From Actinoallomurus soli (lineage in GTDB: Bacteria; Actinomycetota; Actinomycetes; Streptosporangiales; Streptosporangiaceae), in assembly GCF_024055715.1 (NCBI RefSeq), contig NZ_JAMXMV010000005.1, forward strand, positions 62,001 to 126,000: 64,000 bases of DNA, read 5' to 3'. Positions 49,889 through 58,375 of this stretch are shown piece after piece. A program made the position numbers and the translations under genes. Positions within the stretch are counted from its first letter, which is position 1; every line of letters starts with the position of its first letter. The notes under the pieces were generated by a model. The model ran no database searches. It worked only from the letters and a program-made list of their open reading frames with translations, and was not told where the DNA came from.

Positions 49889-51319
49889 ATGAAGCGCACC
49901 GTCCGTAACTTCGTGAACGGCTCGGCGGTCGACGCCGCCGACGGCCGCACCGCGGACCTGATCAGCCCCGTCACCGGCGAGGCCTTCGGCACTGCCCCGA
50001 TCTCGGGGCAGGCCGAGGTCGACGCGGCGTTCGACGCGGCGTCGCGCGCGTTCGAGACCTGGCGCGACACCACGCCCTCCGAGCGGCAGCTCGCGCTGCT
50101 GCGCATCGCGGACGCCATCGAGGCCCGCGCCGAGGAGCTGATCGCGCTGGAGTCGGAGAACACCGGCAAGCCGATCGGCCTGACGGCGTCGGAGGAGATC
50201 CCGCCGATGGTCGACCAGATCCGGTTCTTCGCCGGCGCGGCGCGGCTCCTGGAGGGCCGCTCCGCCGGGGAGTACATGGCCGGCCACACCTCCTGGATCC
50301 GGCGCGAGCCGATCGGCGTGTGCGCGCAGGTCACGCCGTGGAACTACCCGATGATGATGGCGGTGTGGAAGTTCGCGCCGGCCATCGCCGCGGGCAACAC
50401 GGTCGTGCTCAAGCCGTCCGACACCACTCCCGCGACGACGGCGCTGCTCGCCGAGATCGCCGCCGAGTTCCTGCCGCCGGGCGTCTTCAACGTCGTCTGC
50501 GGCGACCGCGACACCGGACGGCTCCTCGTCGAGCACCCCGTGCCGCAGATGGTCTCCATCACCGGGTCGGTGCGCGCCGGGACCGAGGTCGCCCAGTCGG
50601 CCGCCGCCGACCTGAAGCGCGTCCACCTGGAGCTGGGCGGCAAGGCGCCGGTCATCGTCTTCGACGACGCCGACATCGAGGCCGCGGCCGAGGCGATCGC
50701 CGTCGCCGGCTACTTCAACGCCGGCCAGGACTGCACGGCCGCGACCCGCGTGCTGGCCGCCCCGGGCGTCCACGACGACTTCGTCGCCGCGCTGACCGAG
50801 CAGGCCGCTCAGACCCGTACCGGCCTGCCCGACGACGAGGAGGTCCTCTACGGCCCGCTGAACAACGCCGTGCAGCTCGACCGGGTCGCCGGCTTCATCG
50901 ACCGGCTGCCCGACCACGCGTCCGTGACCGCGGGCGGCTCCCGTACGCGCGAGCAGGGCTTCTTCTACGAGCCGACCGTCGTCTCCGGGCTGCGGCAGGA
51001 CGACGAGGCGGTGCAGCAGGAGATCTTCGGCCCCGTCATCACCGTGCAGCGGTTCTCCGACGAGGACGAGGCCGTCCGCTGGGCCAACGGCGTGAAGTAC
51101 GGCCTGGCCTCCTCGGTGTGGACCCGCGACCACGGCCGGGCGATGCGCGTCTCGCGGCGGCTGGACTTCGGCTGCGTCTGGATCAACACCCACATCCCGC
51201 TCGTCGCCGAGATGCCGCACGGTGGGTTCAAGCACTCCGGGTACGGCAAGGACCTGTCGATGTACGGCTTTGAGGACTACACCCGCGTCAAGCACGTGAT
51301 GTCCAACATCGAGGCCTGA
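49889..51319 (+). CDS. Aldehyde dehydrogenase, gamma-aminobutyraldehyde type
   Basis: 476-residue NAD(P)-dependent aldehyde dehydrogenase. Cofactor loop SITGSVRAGTEV, general base Glu248 (LELGGKAP), nucleophile Cys282 (NAGQDCTAATR), GGFKHSGYGKDLS near the end. Best fit is 4-aminobutyraldehyde dehydrogenase (PatD/YdcW-like), which oxidises the aldehyde made from putrescine to GABA. This fits its place directly after the polyamine importer genes, 49 bp downstream of potC. AAGGA lies before the ATG. Some relatives act on betaine aldehyde. Confidence 0.88.
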   Translation: MKRTVRNFVNGSAVDAADGRTADLISPVTGEAFGTAPISGQAEVDAAFDAASRAFETWRDTTPSERQLALLRIADAIEARAEELIALESENTGKPIGLTASEEIPPMVDQIRFFAGAARLLEGRSAGEYMAGHTSWIRREPIGVCAQVTPWNYPMMMAVWKFAPAIAAGNTVVLKPSDTTPATTALLAEIAAEFLPPGVFNVVCGDRDTGRLLVEHPVPQMVSITGSVRAGTEVAQSAAADLKRVHLELGGKAPVIVFDDADIEAAAEAIAVAGYFNAGQDCTAATRVLAAPGVHDDFVAALTEQAAQTRTGLPDDEEVLYGPLNNAVQLDRVAGFIDRLPDHASVTAGGSRTREQGFFYEPTVVSGLRQDDEAVQQEIFGPVITVQRFSDEDEAVRWANGVKYGLASSVWTRDHGRAMRVSRRLDFGCVWINTHIPLVAEMPHGGFKHSGYGKDLSMYGFEDYTRVKHVMSNIEA

Positions 51320-51343
51320 CCGTTCCCGTGCCTCCGCGCCGGT

Positions 51344-51370
51344 CGCGGCATGGCGAACGCCCATGCCGCG
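51344..51370 (+). terminator. Hairpin terminator of the polyamine operon
   Basis: Perfect 10-bp stem (CGCGGCATGG / CCATGCCGCG) with a 7-nt loop, starting 25 bp after the dehydrogenase stop. Confidence 0.75.
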
Positions 51371-51486
51371 GCCGGGCGCGCTCGCGTCACCGCGCGCGGG
51401 ACCTCGGTCGCCCCGGTCGCCGGCCGGCGTTGGCCGGAATCCGACGTCACGCTCCGATCCGGCCCGGACCGGGCGATGCGGCGGGG

Positions 51487-52086
51487 ATGATGACGCCCAT
51501 GTTGATACGTCATCGTGGGCGGCGGCCGGTCGTCGACCCGACCGCGTACGTCGCGCCCACCGCCGTGCTCGCCGGGGACGTCTCGGTCGGGCCGCGGGCA
51601 CGCGTGATGTACGGCGCGGTGCTGGACGCCGAGGACGAGCGGATCGAGGTCGGCGAGTGCTCGGTCATCTGTGAGAACGCCGTGCTGCGCGGCGCCGTGA
51701 CGCTCGACGACCACGTCTTCGTCGGTCCGCGGGCGACACTGCTCGGCTGCGCGGTGTCCCGTTGCGCGTATCTGGCGACCGGCGCGACCGTGCTCCAGGA
51801 GGCCGTGCTGGGACCCGGCTCGGTCGTGGCGATCGGCGCGGCGGTGCACGCCCGGGGCCGGCTCCCCGAGGAGTTCTTCGTCCCGCCGAACACCGTCTTC
51901 GTCGGCGGGCGCGTGTACGCGCCGGGAGATCCGGAGCTGCCCCAGGCGATCAAGGCGGTCGGCTTCACAGCGGTGGCCTTCGGGGTGGAGATGGCCTGGG
52001 AGGACCGCATCGCCCGCTACGAGCGTGTGGCCGAGGTCCGGTCCGCGCAGTTCGGCGCGCATGCCGACGACGAGGTGGTCGGCTGA
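51487..52086 (+). CDS. Left-handed beta-helix protein, gamma-carbonic-anhydrase-like, without zinc ligands
   Basis: 199 residues with hexapeptide repeats (PTAVLAGDVSVGPRARVMYGAVLDAE, ENAVLRGAVTLDDHVFVGPRATLLGC) and the C-terminal helix of the gamma-carbonic-anhydrase/PaaY group. The three zinc His of active enzymes are not at their usual places (the VGHGAVLHGC-type block reads VGPRATLLGC), so it is probably not a carbonic anhydrase. The start could be any of the ATG codons at 51487, 51490 or 51499. It follows the operon terminator. Confidence 0.78.
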   Translation: MMTPMLIRHRGRRPVVDPTAYVAPTAVLAGDVSVGPRARVMYGAVLDAEDERIEVGECSVICENAVLRGAVTLDDHVFVGPRATLLGCAVSRCAYLATGATVLQEAVLGPGSVVAIGAAVHARGRLPEEFFVPPNTVFVGGRVYAPGDPELPQAIKAVGFTAVAFGVEMAWEDRIARYERVAEVRSAQFGAHADDEVVG

Positions 52087-52156
52087 CCGGCGGCCGCGGC
52101 GATTGATGATCTACAACGTAAAGGCGGCCGCTCTCAGGCGTTGAATCCCCGGCCTC

Positions 52157-52678
52157 TCAGGCGTTGAGCTCGTGGCGCAGCACGCTGTAGACCATGACGT
52201 CCCGCCAGGCGCCGTCGCGGAAGCCGTAGCCGCGCAGCACGCCCTCATGGGTGAACCCGGCCTTCTGCAGCGCCCACTGCTCGGCCGTGTTCGTGACCTC
52301 GGTGATCGCCTCGATCCGGTTGACCTGCGTGTGCGCGAACAGGTACCGGACGAGCAGCCGCTGCGCCTCGGTGCCGTACCCGAGACCGCGGACCTCGGGC
52401 CGCATGGCGACGCCGATGTTCCAGCAGTACGACCTGAGCGACGTGGGCTGCTTACGCCACGAGACCAGCCCCAGCCGCTCGTCGCCGCGCACCACCATGA
52501 GGACGCCCTGGTCGTCGTCGATCAGGCCGTTCTCCTCCCAGCGCCTACGGAAACGCCACTGTTCGAACCAGCCGAGCCAGCCGTGCTCCCCGGTCGCCTC
52601 CGGATCGCCCGTCAGCCTCTCGATCACCGCGAGATCATCCCGGTCCGCAGGCCGCAACCGCAGCTCGTCATCGCCCAT
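52157..52678 (-). CDS. GNAT-family N-acetyltransferase
   Basis: 173-residue acetyltransferase of the RimJ/RimL-like type: start LRLRPADRDDLAVIERL, acetyl-CoA loop RPEVRGLGYGTEAQRLLVRYLF, and NTAEQWALQKAGFTHEGVLRG. Such enzymes acetylate protein N-termini or small amines. The ATG at 52678 starts at the domain edge; the frame is open upstream but the residues there are not protein-like. Isolated gene. Confidence 0.87.
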   Translation of the reverse strand: MGDDELRLRPADRDDLAVIERLTGDPEATGEHGWLGWFEQWRFRRRWEENGLIDDDQGVLMVVRGDERLGLVSWRKQPTSLRSYCWNIGVAMRPEVRGLGYGTEAQRLLVRYLFAHTQVNRIEAITEVTNTAEQWALQKAGFTHEGVLRGYGFRDGAWRDVMVYSVLRHELNA

Positions 52679-52784
52679 GGCGGCAAAGCTTAGGGTCGCC
52701 GCCGGGCGCCAACAATCGGGTGAGCCCCCCGGATCCCGTCGCCCGGCCTCGTACGGGCGCGAGTCCCAGGGGGCCACCGGCCGG

Positions 52785-53645
52785 TCAGGCCGCGTCCAGC
52801 TCCGCGACCTCCTCCGGCGTGAGCTCCAGCTCGGTCGCGGCGGCCGAGTCACGGATCGTCTCCGGGCGGCTCGACCCCGGGATCGGGATCACGACCGGGG
52901 ACTTCGCCAGCATCCAGGCCAGGCAGACCTGCTGCGGGCTCACCCCGTGCGCCCGCGCGACCCGTTCGAAGGCGGAGTGGACGGCTCCCAGGTCACCGGC
53001 CTTGGAGATGCCGCCGAGCGGGCTCCAGGGCAGGAAGGCGACCCCCAGCTCGTCGCAGAGCCGCAGTTCGGGCTCGCTGCTGCGGAACCTCGGTGAGAAC
53101 TCGTTCTGCACGGAGGCCAGGCGGCCGCCGAGGATCTCCCGCGCCTGGCGGATCTGGTCCGGGTTCGCGTTCGAGATGCCGGCCATCCGGATCTTGCCCT
53201 CGTCGAGGAGGTCGCGGATCGCCTCGATGGACTCGGCGTACGGGACGGCGGGGTCCGGCCGGTGGAACTGATAGAGGCCGATCGCCTCGACTCCGAGCCG
53301 CTTGAGCGACGCCTCGCACGCCCGGCGCAGGTGGTCGGGCGAGCCGTCGAGCGCCCAGCTCGCGCCGCCGGGCCGGGTGTGACCGCCCTTCGTCGCGACC
53401 AGCACGTCCGAGGTGTCACCGCCGTACGAGGCCAGGGCCCCGGCGATGAGCGACTCGTTGTGCCCCACATCGTCCGCGCCCAGGCTGTACGCGTCGGCCG
53501 TGTCGATGAGGGTCACGCCCGCGTCGAGAGCCGCATGGATGGTGGCGATGGAACGGCTCTCCTCCGGCCGTCCCTCGATGGACATGGGCATTCCCCCGAG
53601 CCCGATCGCGCTGACCTGGACATCGCCGATCCGGCGAGTACGCAT
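52785..53645 (-). CDS. Aldo/keto reductase
   Basis: 286-residue NADPH-dependent TIM-barrel reductase with the catalytic tetrad Asp48, Tyr53 (DTADAY), Lys86 (ATKGG) and His128 (YQFHRPD). The C-terminal NADP-binding segment is IPIPGSSRPETI. Substrate unknown. Divergent from a LysR gene over ~217 bp, so that regulator may control it. Confidence 0.9.
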   Translation of the reverse strand: MRTRRIGDVQVSAIGLGGMPMSIEGRPEESRSIATIHAALDAGVTLIDTADAYSLGADDVGHNESLIAGALASYGGDTSDVLVATKGGHTRPGGASWALDGSPDHLRRACEASLKRLGVEAIGLYQFHRPDPAVPYAESIEAIRDLLDEGKIRMAGISNANPDQIRQAREILGGRLASVQNEFSPRFRSSEPELRLCDELGVAFLPWSPLGGISKAGDLGAVHSAFERVARAHGVSPQQVCLAWMLAKSPVVIPIPGSSRPETIRDSAAATELELTPEEVAELDAA

Positions 53646-53862
53646 GAAGCAACCTCCGAGACATCCTGCATGAGAAACGGTCGTCGCCCTCGCGCGGCAC
53701 CTGGCGGTGGCGCGACCGGCGACCCCGGCCCCCTACCCGCGAACGGTCGGCATCCTCCGGGGCGGGCGACCTCGTCAAGCCTGCTCGCCGAGGGCATCGC
53801 CTGTCCAACAGAAGAAACCGATGAGATTCAGCAGCCGGAGTGCTCAATTAGAGTGCTCGACC

Positions 53863-54786
53863 GTGGAACTGCGGCATCTCGAGTACTTCCTGGCGGTGGC
53901 CGAGGAGGCGCACTTCACCCGCGCCGCCGAACGCCTGCACCTGGCCCAGTCCGGCCTGTCCGCGTCGATCCGCGCGCTCGAACGCGAACTCGGCGCGCCG
54001 CTCTTCGTCCGGAGCACCCGCCGGGTCGAGCTGACCGAGGCGGGCCGCGCCCTGCTGCCCGAGGCCCGGCGCGCGCTCGCCGGCGTCGCCGCCGCCCGTA
54101 ACGCCGTCGCCGCCGTCCAGGGCCTTCTGCGCGGCACTCTCCGCATCGGCGCGGAGCAGTGCCTGTGCGTCGTGGACCTTCCCGCGCTGCTGTCCCGGTT
54201 CCGGTCCGTGCACCCCGGCGTCGAGATCCGGCTGCGCCAGACCGGCTCCGCCCACCTCGTCGAGGAGGTACGGGGGGCGCGCCTCGACCTCGCGTTCGTC
54301 GCGACCGCGGAGGAACCGCCGGTGGGCGTCGCCCTCACCCCGATCGCGACGGAGCCGATGATGCTGGTCTGCCATCCGGGCCACCGGCTCACCGCCCGCG
54401 ACGCGGTCGACTGGTCGCAGCTGGAAGGCGAGTCCTTCGTCGACTTCCACGCCGACTGGGGAGCGCGCCAGGTCACCGACCGGGCCTTCGAGGCGGCCGG
54501 CCTCCGCCGGCGCGTCGCCCTGGAGGTCAATGACGTGCACAGCCTGCTCGACTTCGTCGGAGCCGACCTGGGCGTGGCCCTGGTGCCCCGGCCGATCGCG
54601 TACAAGGAGCACAAGAACGTACGCGTCCTGCCGCTGCGGGATACGCCGTCCTGGCGCGTGTCGGTCGCGCTGCCCACGGACGGACCGGCGAACAACCCGG
54701 CGTCCCGGGCGCTGCTCGACATCCTCGGCGAATGCCTCGCCCTGCCCGCCGACGCGTCCCCGCTCCCGGTACCCGCCACGCCCTGA
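53863..54786 (+). CDS. LysR-family transcriptional regulator
   Basis: 307 residues. N-terminal winged helix (ELRHLEYFLAVAEEAHFTRAAERLHLAQSGLSASIRALERELGAPLF), then a periplasmic-binding-like effector domain (about 90-295). I chose the GTG at 53863, where the family sequence begins (ELRHLEYF); an in-frame ATG at 53821 has no ribosome site. Divergent from the aldo/keto reductase gene, its likely target. The AT-richer CTCAATTAGAG stretch just before the GTG may hold promoter and operator. Confidence 0.9.
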   Translation: MELRHLEYFLAVAEEAHFTRAAERLHLAQSGLSASIRALERELGAPLFVRSTRRVELTEAGRALLPEARRALAGVAAARNAVAAVQGLLRGTLRIGAEQCLCVVDLPALLSRFRSVHPGVEIRLRQTGSAHLVEEVRGARLDLAFVATAEEPPVGVALTPIATEPMMLVCHPGHRLTARDAVDWSQLEGESFVDFHADWGARQVTDRAFEAAGLRRRVALEVNDVHSLLDFVGADLGVALVPRPIAYKEHKNVRVLPLRDTPSWRVSVALPTDGPANNPASRALLDILGECLALPADASPLPVPATP

Positions 54787-54801
54787 CCTCGCCCGGAAGG
54801 C

Positions 54802-55380
54802 TCACGGGGCGGTGTGCCGGTCGCCGGCGGCCGCGCGGGGACCGGGAGGGCGCGCGCCCGCGCGCCACTCGTCTTCGAGGATGCCGAACACCTCGGAGTC
54901 GCGCCATCCGTCCCGGATCAGCGCGACGTGGCGATGCCGTCCCTCCCACGTCATGCCCAGCTTGGCCAGCACCCGCGCCGACGCGAGATTCCGCGGATCA
55001 CAGGTGGCGAAGATCCGGTGCAGTCCCAGCCGCTCGAAGCCGTGGGAGAGCAGCCGGCTCCCGATGGCCGTGCCCACACCCTGCCCCCAGGCTCGCGGGT
55101 GCACGACATAAGTGATCTCGCCTCGGCGCTGCTCGAAGCTCCGGACGTGCAGTTCGCCCATGCCGACCACGTCCTCCCCGGCACGGGCCACGTAGGCGAA
55201 TCTCTTCTGGGGCACGTGCGACCATGCCTCGACCGCGGCCGCCACGAACTCCCGCGTCTGCTCCTCGGTGTTCGGCCCCCAGAGCTGGAAGCGGCAGACC
55301 GCGGCCAGGGAGGCCCAGGAGTGCACGGCCTCCCAGTCGGCGGGCTCGATCCTGTCCAGCGACACCGGGCGTTGCTCCAT
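54802..55380 (-). CDS. GNAT-family N-acetyltransferase
   Basis: 192-residue acetyltransferase with the RimJ/RimL layout: GELHVRSFEQRRGEITYVVHPRAWGQGVGTAIGSRLL (acetyl-CoA loop RAWGQGVGTA) and GLHRIFATCDPRNLASARVLAKLGMTWEGR. The final ~15 residues are Pro/Ala-rich and unordered. The ATG at 55380 is chosen over an upstream in-frame start for conservation. Divergent from the DinB gene with 43 bp between. Confidence 0.88.
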   Translation of the reverse strand: MEQRPVSLDRIEPADWEAVHSWASLAAVCRFQLWGPNTEEQTREFVAAAVEAWSHVPQKRFAYVARAGEDVVGMGELHVRSFEQRRGEITYVVHPRAWGQGVGTAIGSRLLSHGFERLGLHRIFATCDPRNLASARVLAKLGMTWEGRHRHVALIRDGWRDSEVFGILEDEWRAGARPPGPRAAAGDRHTAP

Positions 55381-55423
55381 GGCCCCGATCCTGCCAGGCG
55401 GCGCTCTACGGCAGAATCCCGTC

Positions 55424-55930
55424 ATGACCGTTGACCGGATCGCCCCGCCGATCATCGGGGGAGAGCGCGAGATGCTGCGCGCGTTCCTCGACTACCACCG
55501 TGCCACGCTCGCGATGAAGTGCGAGGGACTGTCCGACGAGGACCTGCGCCGCGCGTCGGTGCCGTCCTCGGCGTTGTCCCTGCTCGGTCTCGTACGCCAC
55601 ATGGCGGAGGTGGAGCGGACCTGGTTCCGCATCGTGATCGATGGTGAGGACATTCCCCTGGTGTGGTCGGACGCGGGCGACTACCAGGTGGCGTACGACG
55701 CGAGCGCCTCGACGCGGTCGGAGGCCTTCGCGGCCTGGCGGGCGGAGGTCGAGCACGCCCGCCGCATCGAGGAGTCCGCCGAGTCCCTGGACGTCACCGG
55801 TCATCAGCCCAAGTGGGGCGAGGACGTCTCGCTGCGCATGGTGATGCTGCACCTGATCCACGAGTACGCCCGGCACAACGGCCACGCCGACCTCATCCGT
55901 GAGGCCATCGACGGCACCGTCGGCGTCTGA
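55424..55930 (+). CDS. DinB-family protein (DUF664)
   Basis: 168-residue four-helix DinB/YfiT-like protein. Probable metal-binding His: one in SLLGLVRHMAEVERTWF, two in MLHLIHEYARHNGHADLIREA. DUF664 proteins are presumed mycothiol-dependent metal enzymes; the substrate is unknown. ATG at 55424. Confidence 0.87.
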   Translation: MTVDRIAPPIIGGEREMLRAFLDYHRATLAMKCEGLSDEDLRRASVPSSALSLLGLVRHMAEVERTWFRIVIDGEDIPLVWSDAGDYQVAYDASASTRSEAFAAWRAEVEHARRIEESAESLDVTGHQPKWGEDVSLRMVMLHLIHEYARHNGHADLIREAIDGTVGV

Positions 55931-55980
55931 TCCGGGGTTCCGGATCCCGCGCTCGACGACGGCTCGAGCCGGGTAACGGC

Positions 55981-57248
55981 TCAGCCCATCGTGGCGAGGT
56001 AGCGCGATAGGGCCGAGACGTCGCCGGCGTCGGAGATCAGCCCGATATGGCCGTCGGGACGGATCCGCACGAGGGTGCGGTCGGCCGCGCCGTAGGCGCC
56101 GGTGAGATGGCCCTCGGTGTCGGCGATGTCGCCGGGGCCGGTCGGTCGTCCGACGACGTGGAGAGTCCGGAGGCCGGCCGGAGGGACGGCGACCGCGGTC
56201 GGTGCCCCGAAGTTCAGCAGCGTGAAGCGCCCGCCGCGGGTCAGGTCGAACAGCCGGCGTTCGCCCTCCGCCGTCGTCAGCCCGGTCGCGTCGGGGGCGC
56301 GGTCGCCGGCGCGGAGCCGGGCGGTCTCGTCGCGGTCGTCGCGCGCCAGGGCGGAGCCGCGATAACTCACGTTGAGCTGCATGGTGCTCGCGTCGCGGCG
56401 GGTGGGGATGCCCTTCTCTTCGAGCGCCTGCTCGAGCCGAGCGTTCGAGAGGGCGAGCACGCCGGGCGCGACCGGTCGCCGCTCGGCCTCGTAGCTGTCG
56501 AGCAACGCCGGCGAGGCGCCCTTCGCGACCGCCGCGAGTTTCCAGCCGAGGTTGTGCGCGTCCTGGATGCCGGTGTTCATCCCCTGGCCGCCGGCGGGGG
56601 AGTGGATGTGCGCGGCGTCGCCGGCGAGGAACACGCGACCCTCGCGATAGCGGTCGGCGAGGCGGACGTTGGCGCGCCACAGTGACGACCACTCCGGCGC
56701 GTGGAGGCGGATGCCGGTGTGGCCGCTCCGCCGCTCGGGGATCTCTTGCATGTTCGCGAGGCCGGGCTCGGGGTCCTGCCCCGGCGCGATGCCGGCCTGG
56801 TACTGGAGGACGTCGGTCGAGGGCAGCGGGCAGAGGCCGAGGAGGCCCTCCTCGTGCCGCCACATGTGCCAGGCGTCGCGATCGAGGCCGTCGACCCGGA
56901 CATCGGCGACGATCATCCGCACCTCCTCGCGGGTATCGCCCTCGAAGGCGATGCCGGCCTGCTTGCGGACGATGCTGTGGCCGCCGTCGCAACCGGCCAG
57001 CCGGCGCGCGGTGACCGTCTCGGCCTCGCCGCCCTTCACGACCACCGCCGACACGGACTCGTCCGACTGCTCGAAGCCACTGAGCGCGGTGCCGAACTCG
57101 ACCGCGCCGCCGAGCTCCGCCAGCCGCAGCCGCAGCGCCTCCTCGACCCGCCATTGGGGCGTGACCAGGCTTGCCGGGTAAGGGATGTCGGGGCGTTCCC
57201 CGAGCGTCTCGGTGCCGCCCAGCGTCGTCCGGCCGTCGAGAGCGGCCG
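55981..57248 (-). pseudogene. C-terminal part of an FAD-dependent aromatic monooxygenase, separated by inversion
   Basis: Minus-strand reading frame (open from ~57271) that starts in the middle of a PHBH/RdmE-type flavin monooxygenase: PDIPYPASLVTPQWRVEEALRLRLAELG, the second FAD motif GRVFLAGDAAHIHSPAGGQGMNTGIQDAHNLGWK, and the thioredoxin-like C-terminal domain. The N-terminal FAD-binding GxGxxG part is missing here and is found inverted at 57249-57488. A later internal GTG (57054) gives a 357-residue product without FAD domain. Located just downstream of the TetR gene. Confidence 0.8.
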
Positions 57249-57488
57249 ACCGGATCGGCAGTCACGGAACACGCCGACAGTGCTGATCGTCCGTGCCGGC
57301 CCGACCGGGCTGACGCTGGCCTGCGAGCTCGCCCGCAGCGGCGTCTCGTTCCGTTTGATCGAGGCCGCCCCCGGTCCGCGGCCCGGCTCGCGCGGCAAGG
57401 GCGTCCAGCCGCGCACCCTCGAGGTGTTCGACGATCTCGGCGTCGATCGCGTGATCGCCAACGGCCGGATGGTCTCCCGCAGCGGCCG
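57241..57488. repeat. AGCGGCCG repeats flanking the inverted segment
   Basis: AGCGGCCG occurs at 57241-57248 and 57481-57488. Its CGGCCG core is palindromic and so is also an inverted repeat; it marks both edges of the reversed piece. Confidence 0.7.
57249..57488 (+). pseudogene. Inverted N-terminal part of the same FAD-dependent monooxygenase
   Basis: Plus-strand frame reading TPTVLIVRAGPTGLTLACELARSGVSFRLIEA, followed by GSRGKGVQPRTLEVFDDLGV and GRMVSR. This is the FAD-binding N-terminus of the monooxygenase whose remainder lies on the other strand next to it. The first Gly of GxGxxG is Arg here (VRAGPTG). There is no start codon of its own. Turning 57243-57488 around at the CGGCCG sites at both ends would restore the order, beginning with a GTG at 57523 that is 3 nt after the TetR stop, but leaves a one-base frame offset. 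Confidence 0.8.
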
Positions 57489-57526
57489 TGCCGCGAGCGC
57501 TCGCACACCGCGTTCAGCGGCACGGC

Positions 57527-58237
57527 CTACGGCGTGAGCGAGTGGATCGCGGTGATGCCGGCGAGGATGAGACCGATCCCGGCGAGGAACTGCTCGCGGT
57601 CGTCGTGCCCGCGCACCTGGTCCGCGACGGCCCGGGTGAACGGGTAGTCGTCGGGGTCGAGCCGTTCCCATGCCGTCGACACGGCGTCGAGGAACTCGGT
57701 GCGGTCCACGTCGGGCCCGAGAGCGCCGGCGCTCGCGGTGTTCGCGGCGTTCTGGCCGGCGGCGCCGAGGATGTAGTGCATCAGCGCCGACGTCGCCGTG
57801 AACCAACCGCCCTCGGGTACGCCCAGCGCGCGGACCTGCCGGCCGATGCCTTCGAAGATCCGCGGCGCCACCGTCCCCTCGGGACCGCGGGGGAGCTGCG
57901 TCGCGAGCTGCGCGGCGAGCCACGGGTGTTCTTCGACCGCGTCGAACAGGCCGAGGGCGACGGCGCGGATCCCGTCCTGTGGTGAGCCCGGTGGGTCGGT
58001 GGGCTCGATGGCCACGGCGGCGGCGACGACGGCGTCGGTGGCGGCGGCGAGAAGCTCGGCCTTGCCCGTGATGTGCCAGTAGATCGCCCCGGCGCCGGTC
58101 GCGAGGCGCTCGGCCAGCGCGCGGAAGGTGAGACCGCTCTCACCCGCCGTGTCGAGGAGTTCGACGGCGGCGCTGACGATGCTCTCCCGCGAGAGCGGCT
58201 CCTGCCGTCGTTCCGGACGACGCGTCCTGCCTGCCAT
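57527..58237 (-). CDS. TetR-family transcriptional repressor
   Basis: 236 residues. N-terminal helix-turn-helix (SRESIVSAAVELLDTAGESGLTFRALAERLATGAGAIYWHITGKAELL), C-terminal TetR_C-like ligand domain (about 95-230). It faces the TetX-like monooxygenase gene across 138 bp that contain three matching palindromes, so it very probably represses that gene and itself. Downstream on its own strand lies the broken monooxygenase gene. The ligand is perhaps an aromatic or polyketide-like compound, given the neighbours. Confidence 0.9.
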   Translation of the reverse strand: MAGRTRRPERRQEPLSRESIVSAAVELLDTAGESGLTFRALAERLATGAGAIYWHITGKAELLAAATDAVVAAAVAIEPTDPPGSPQDGIRAVALGLFDAVEEHPWLAAQLATQLPRGPEGTVAPRIFEGIGRQVRALGVPEGGWFTATSALMHYILGAAGQNAANTASAGALGPDVDRTEFLDAVSTAWERLDPDDYPFTRAVADQVRGHDDREQFLAGIGLILAGITAIHSLTP

Positions 58238-58256
58238 GCGCTCATTCTAGGCGTCG

Positions 58257-58324
58257 TGGAACGCCATTCCAGCTTGACAATGCTGGAACGCCGTTCCATG
58301 CTGGCGCCTTGGAACGACGTTCCA
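58257..58324. promoter_or_regulatory. Three TetR operator palindromes
   Basis: TGGAACGCCATTCCA (58257-58271), TGGAACGCCGTTCCA (58284-58298) and TGGAACGACGTTCCA (58310-58324). All are 15-bp sites with TGGAACG arms, with centres 27 and 26 bp apart, between tetR and the monooxygenase gene. Confidence 0.9.
58274..58302 (+). promoter_or_regulatory. Promoter of the TetX-like monooxygenase gene
   Basis: TTGACA (58274-58279), 17 bp, CATGCT (58297-58302). The -35 box is consensus and the -10 weak. The middle palindrome lies between the two boxes, so bound repressor would block the polymerase. Confidence 0.65.
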
Positions 58325-58375
58325 GAGATGATCCGCCGGGTCTCCGCCGGCGGTCACGATCAGGAGGAGATCACC

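Noticed and set aside
55406-57523. A 705-codon open frame on the minus strand
   Set aside because: Very Arg/Ala/Pro-rich composition; it is an out-of-frame shadow of the monooxygenase fragment and antisense to the DinB gene.
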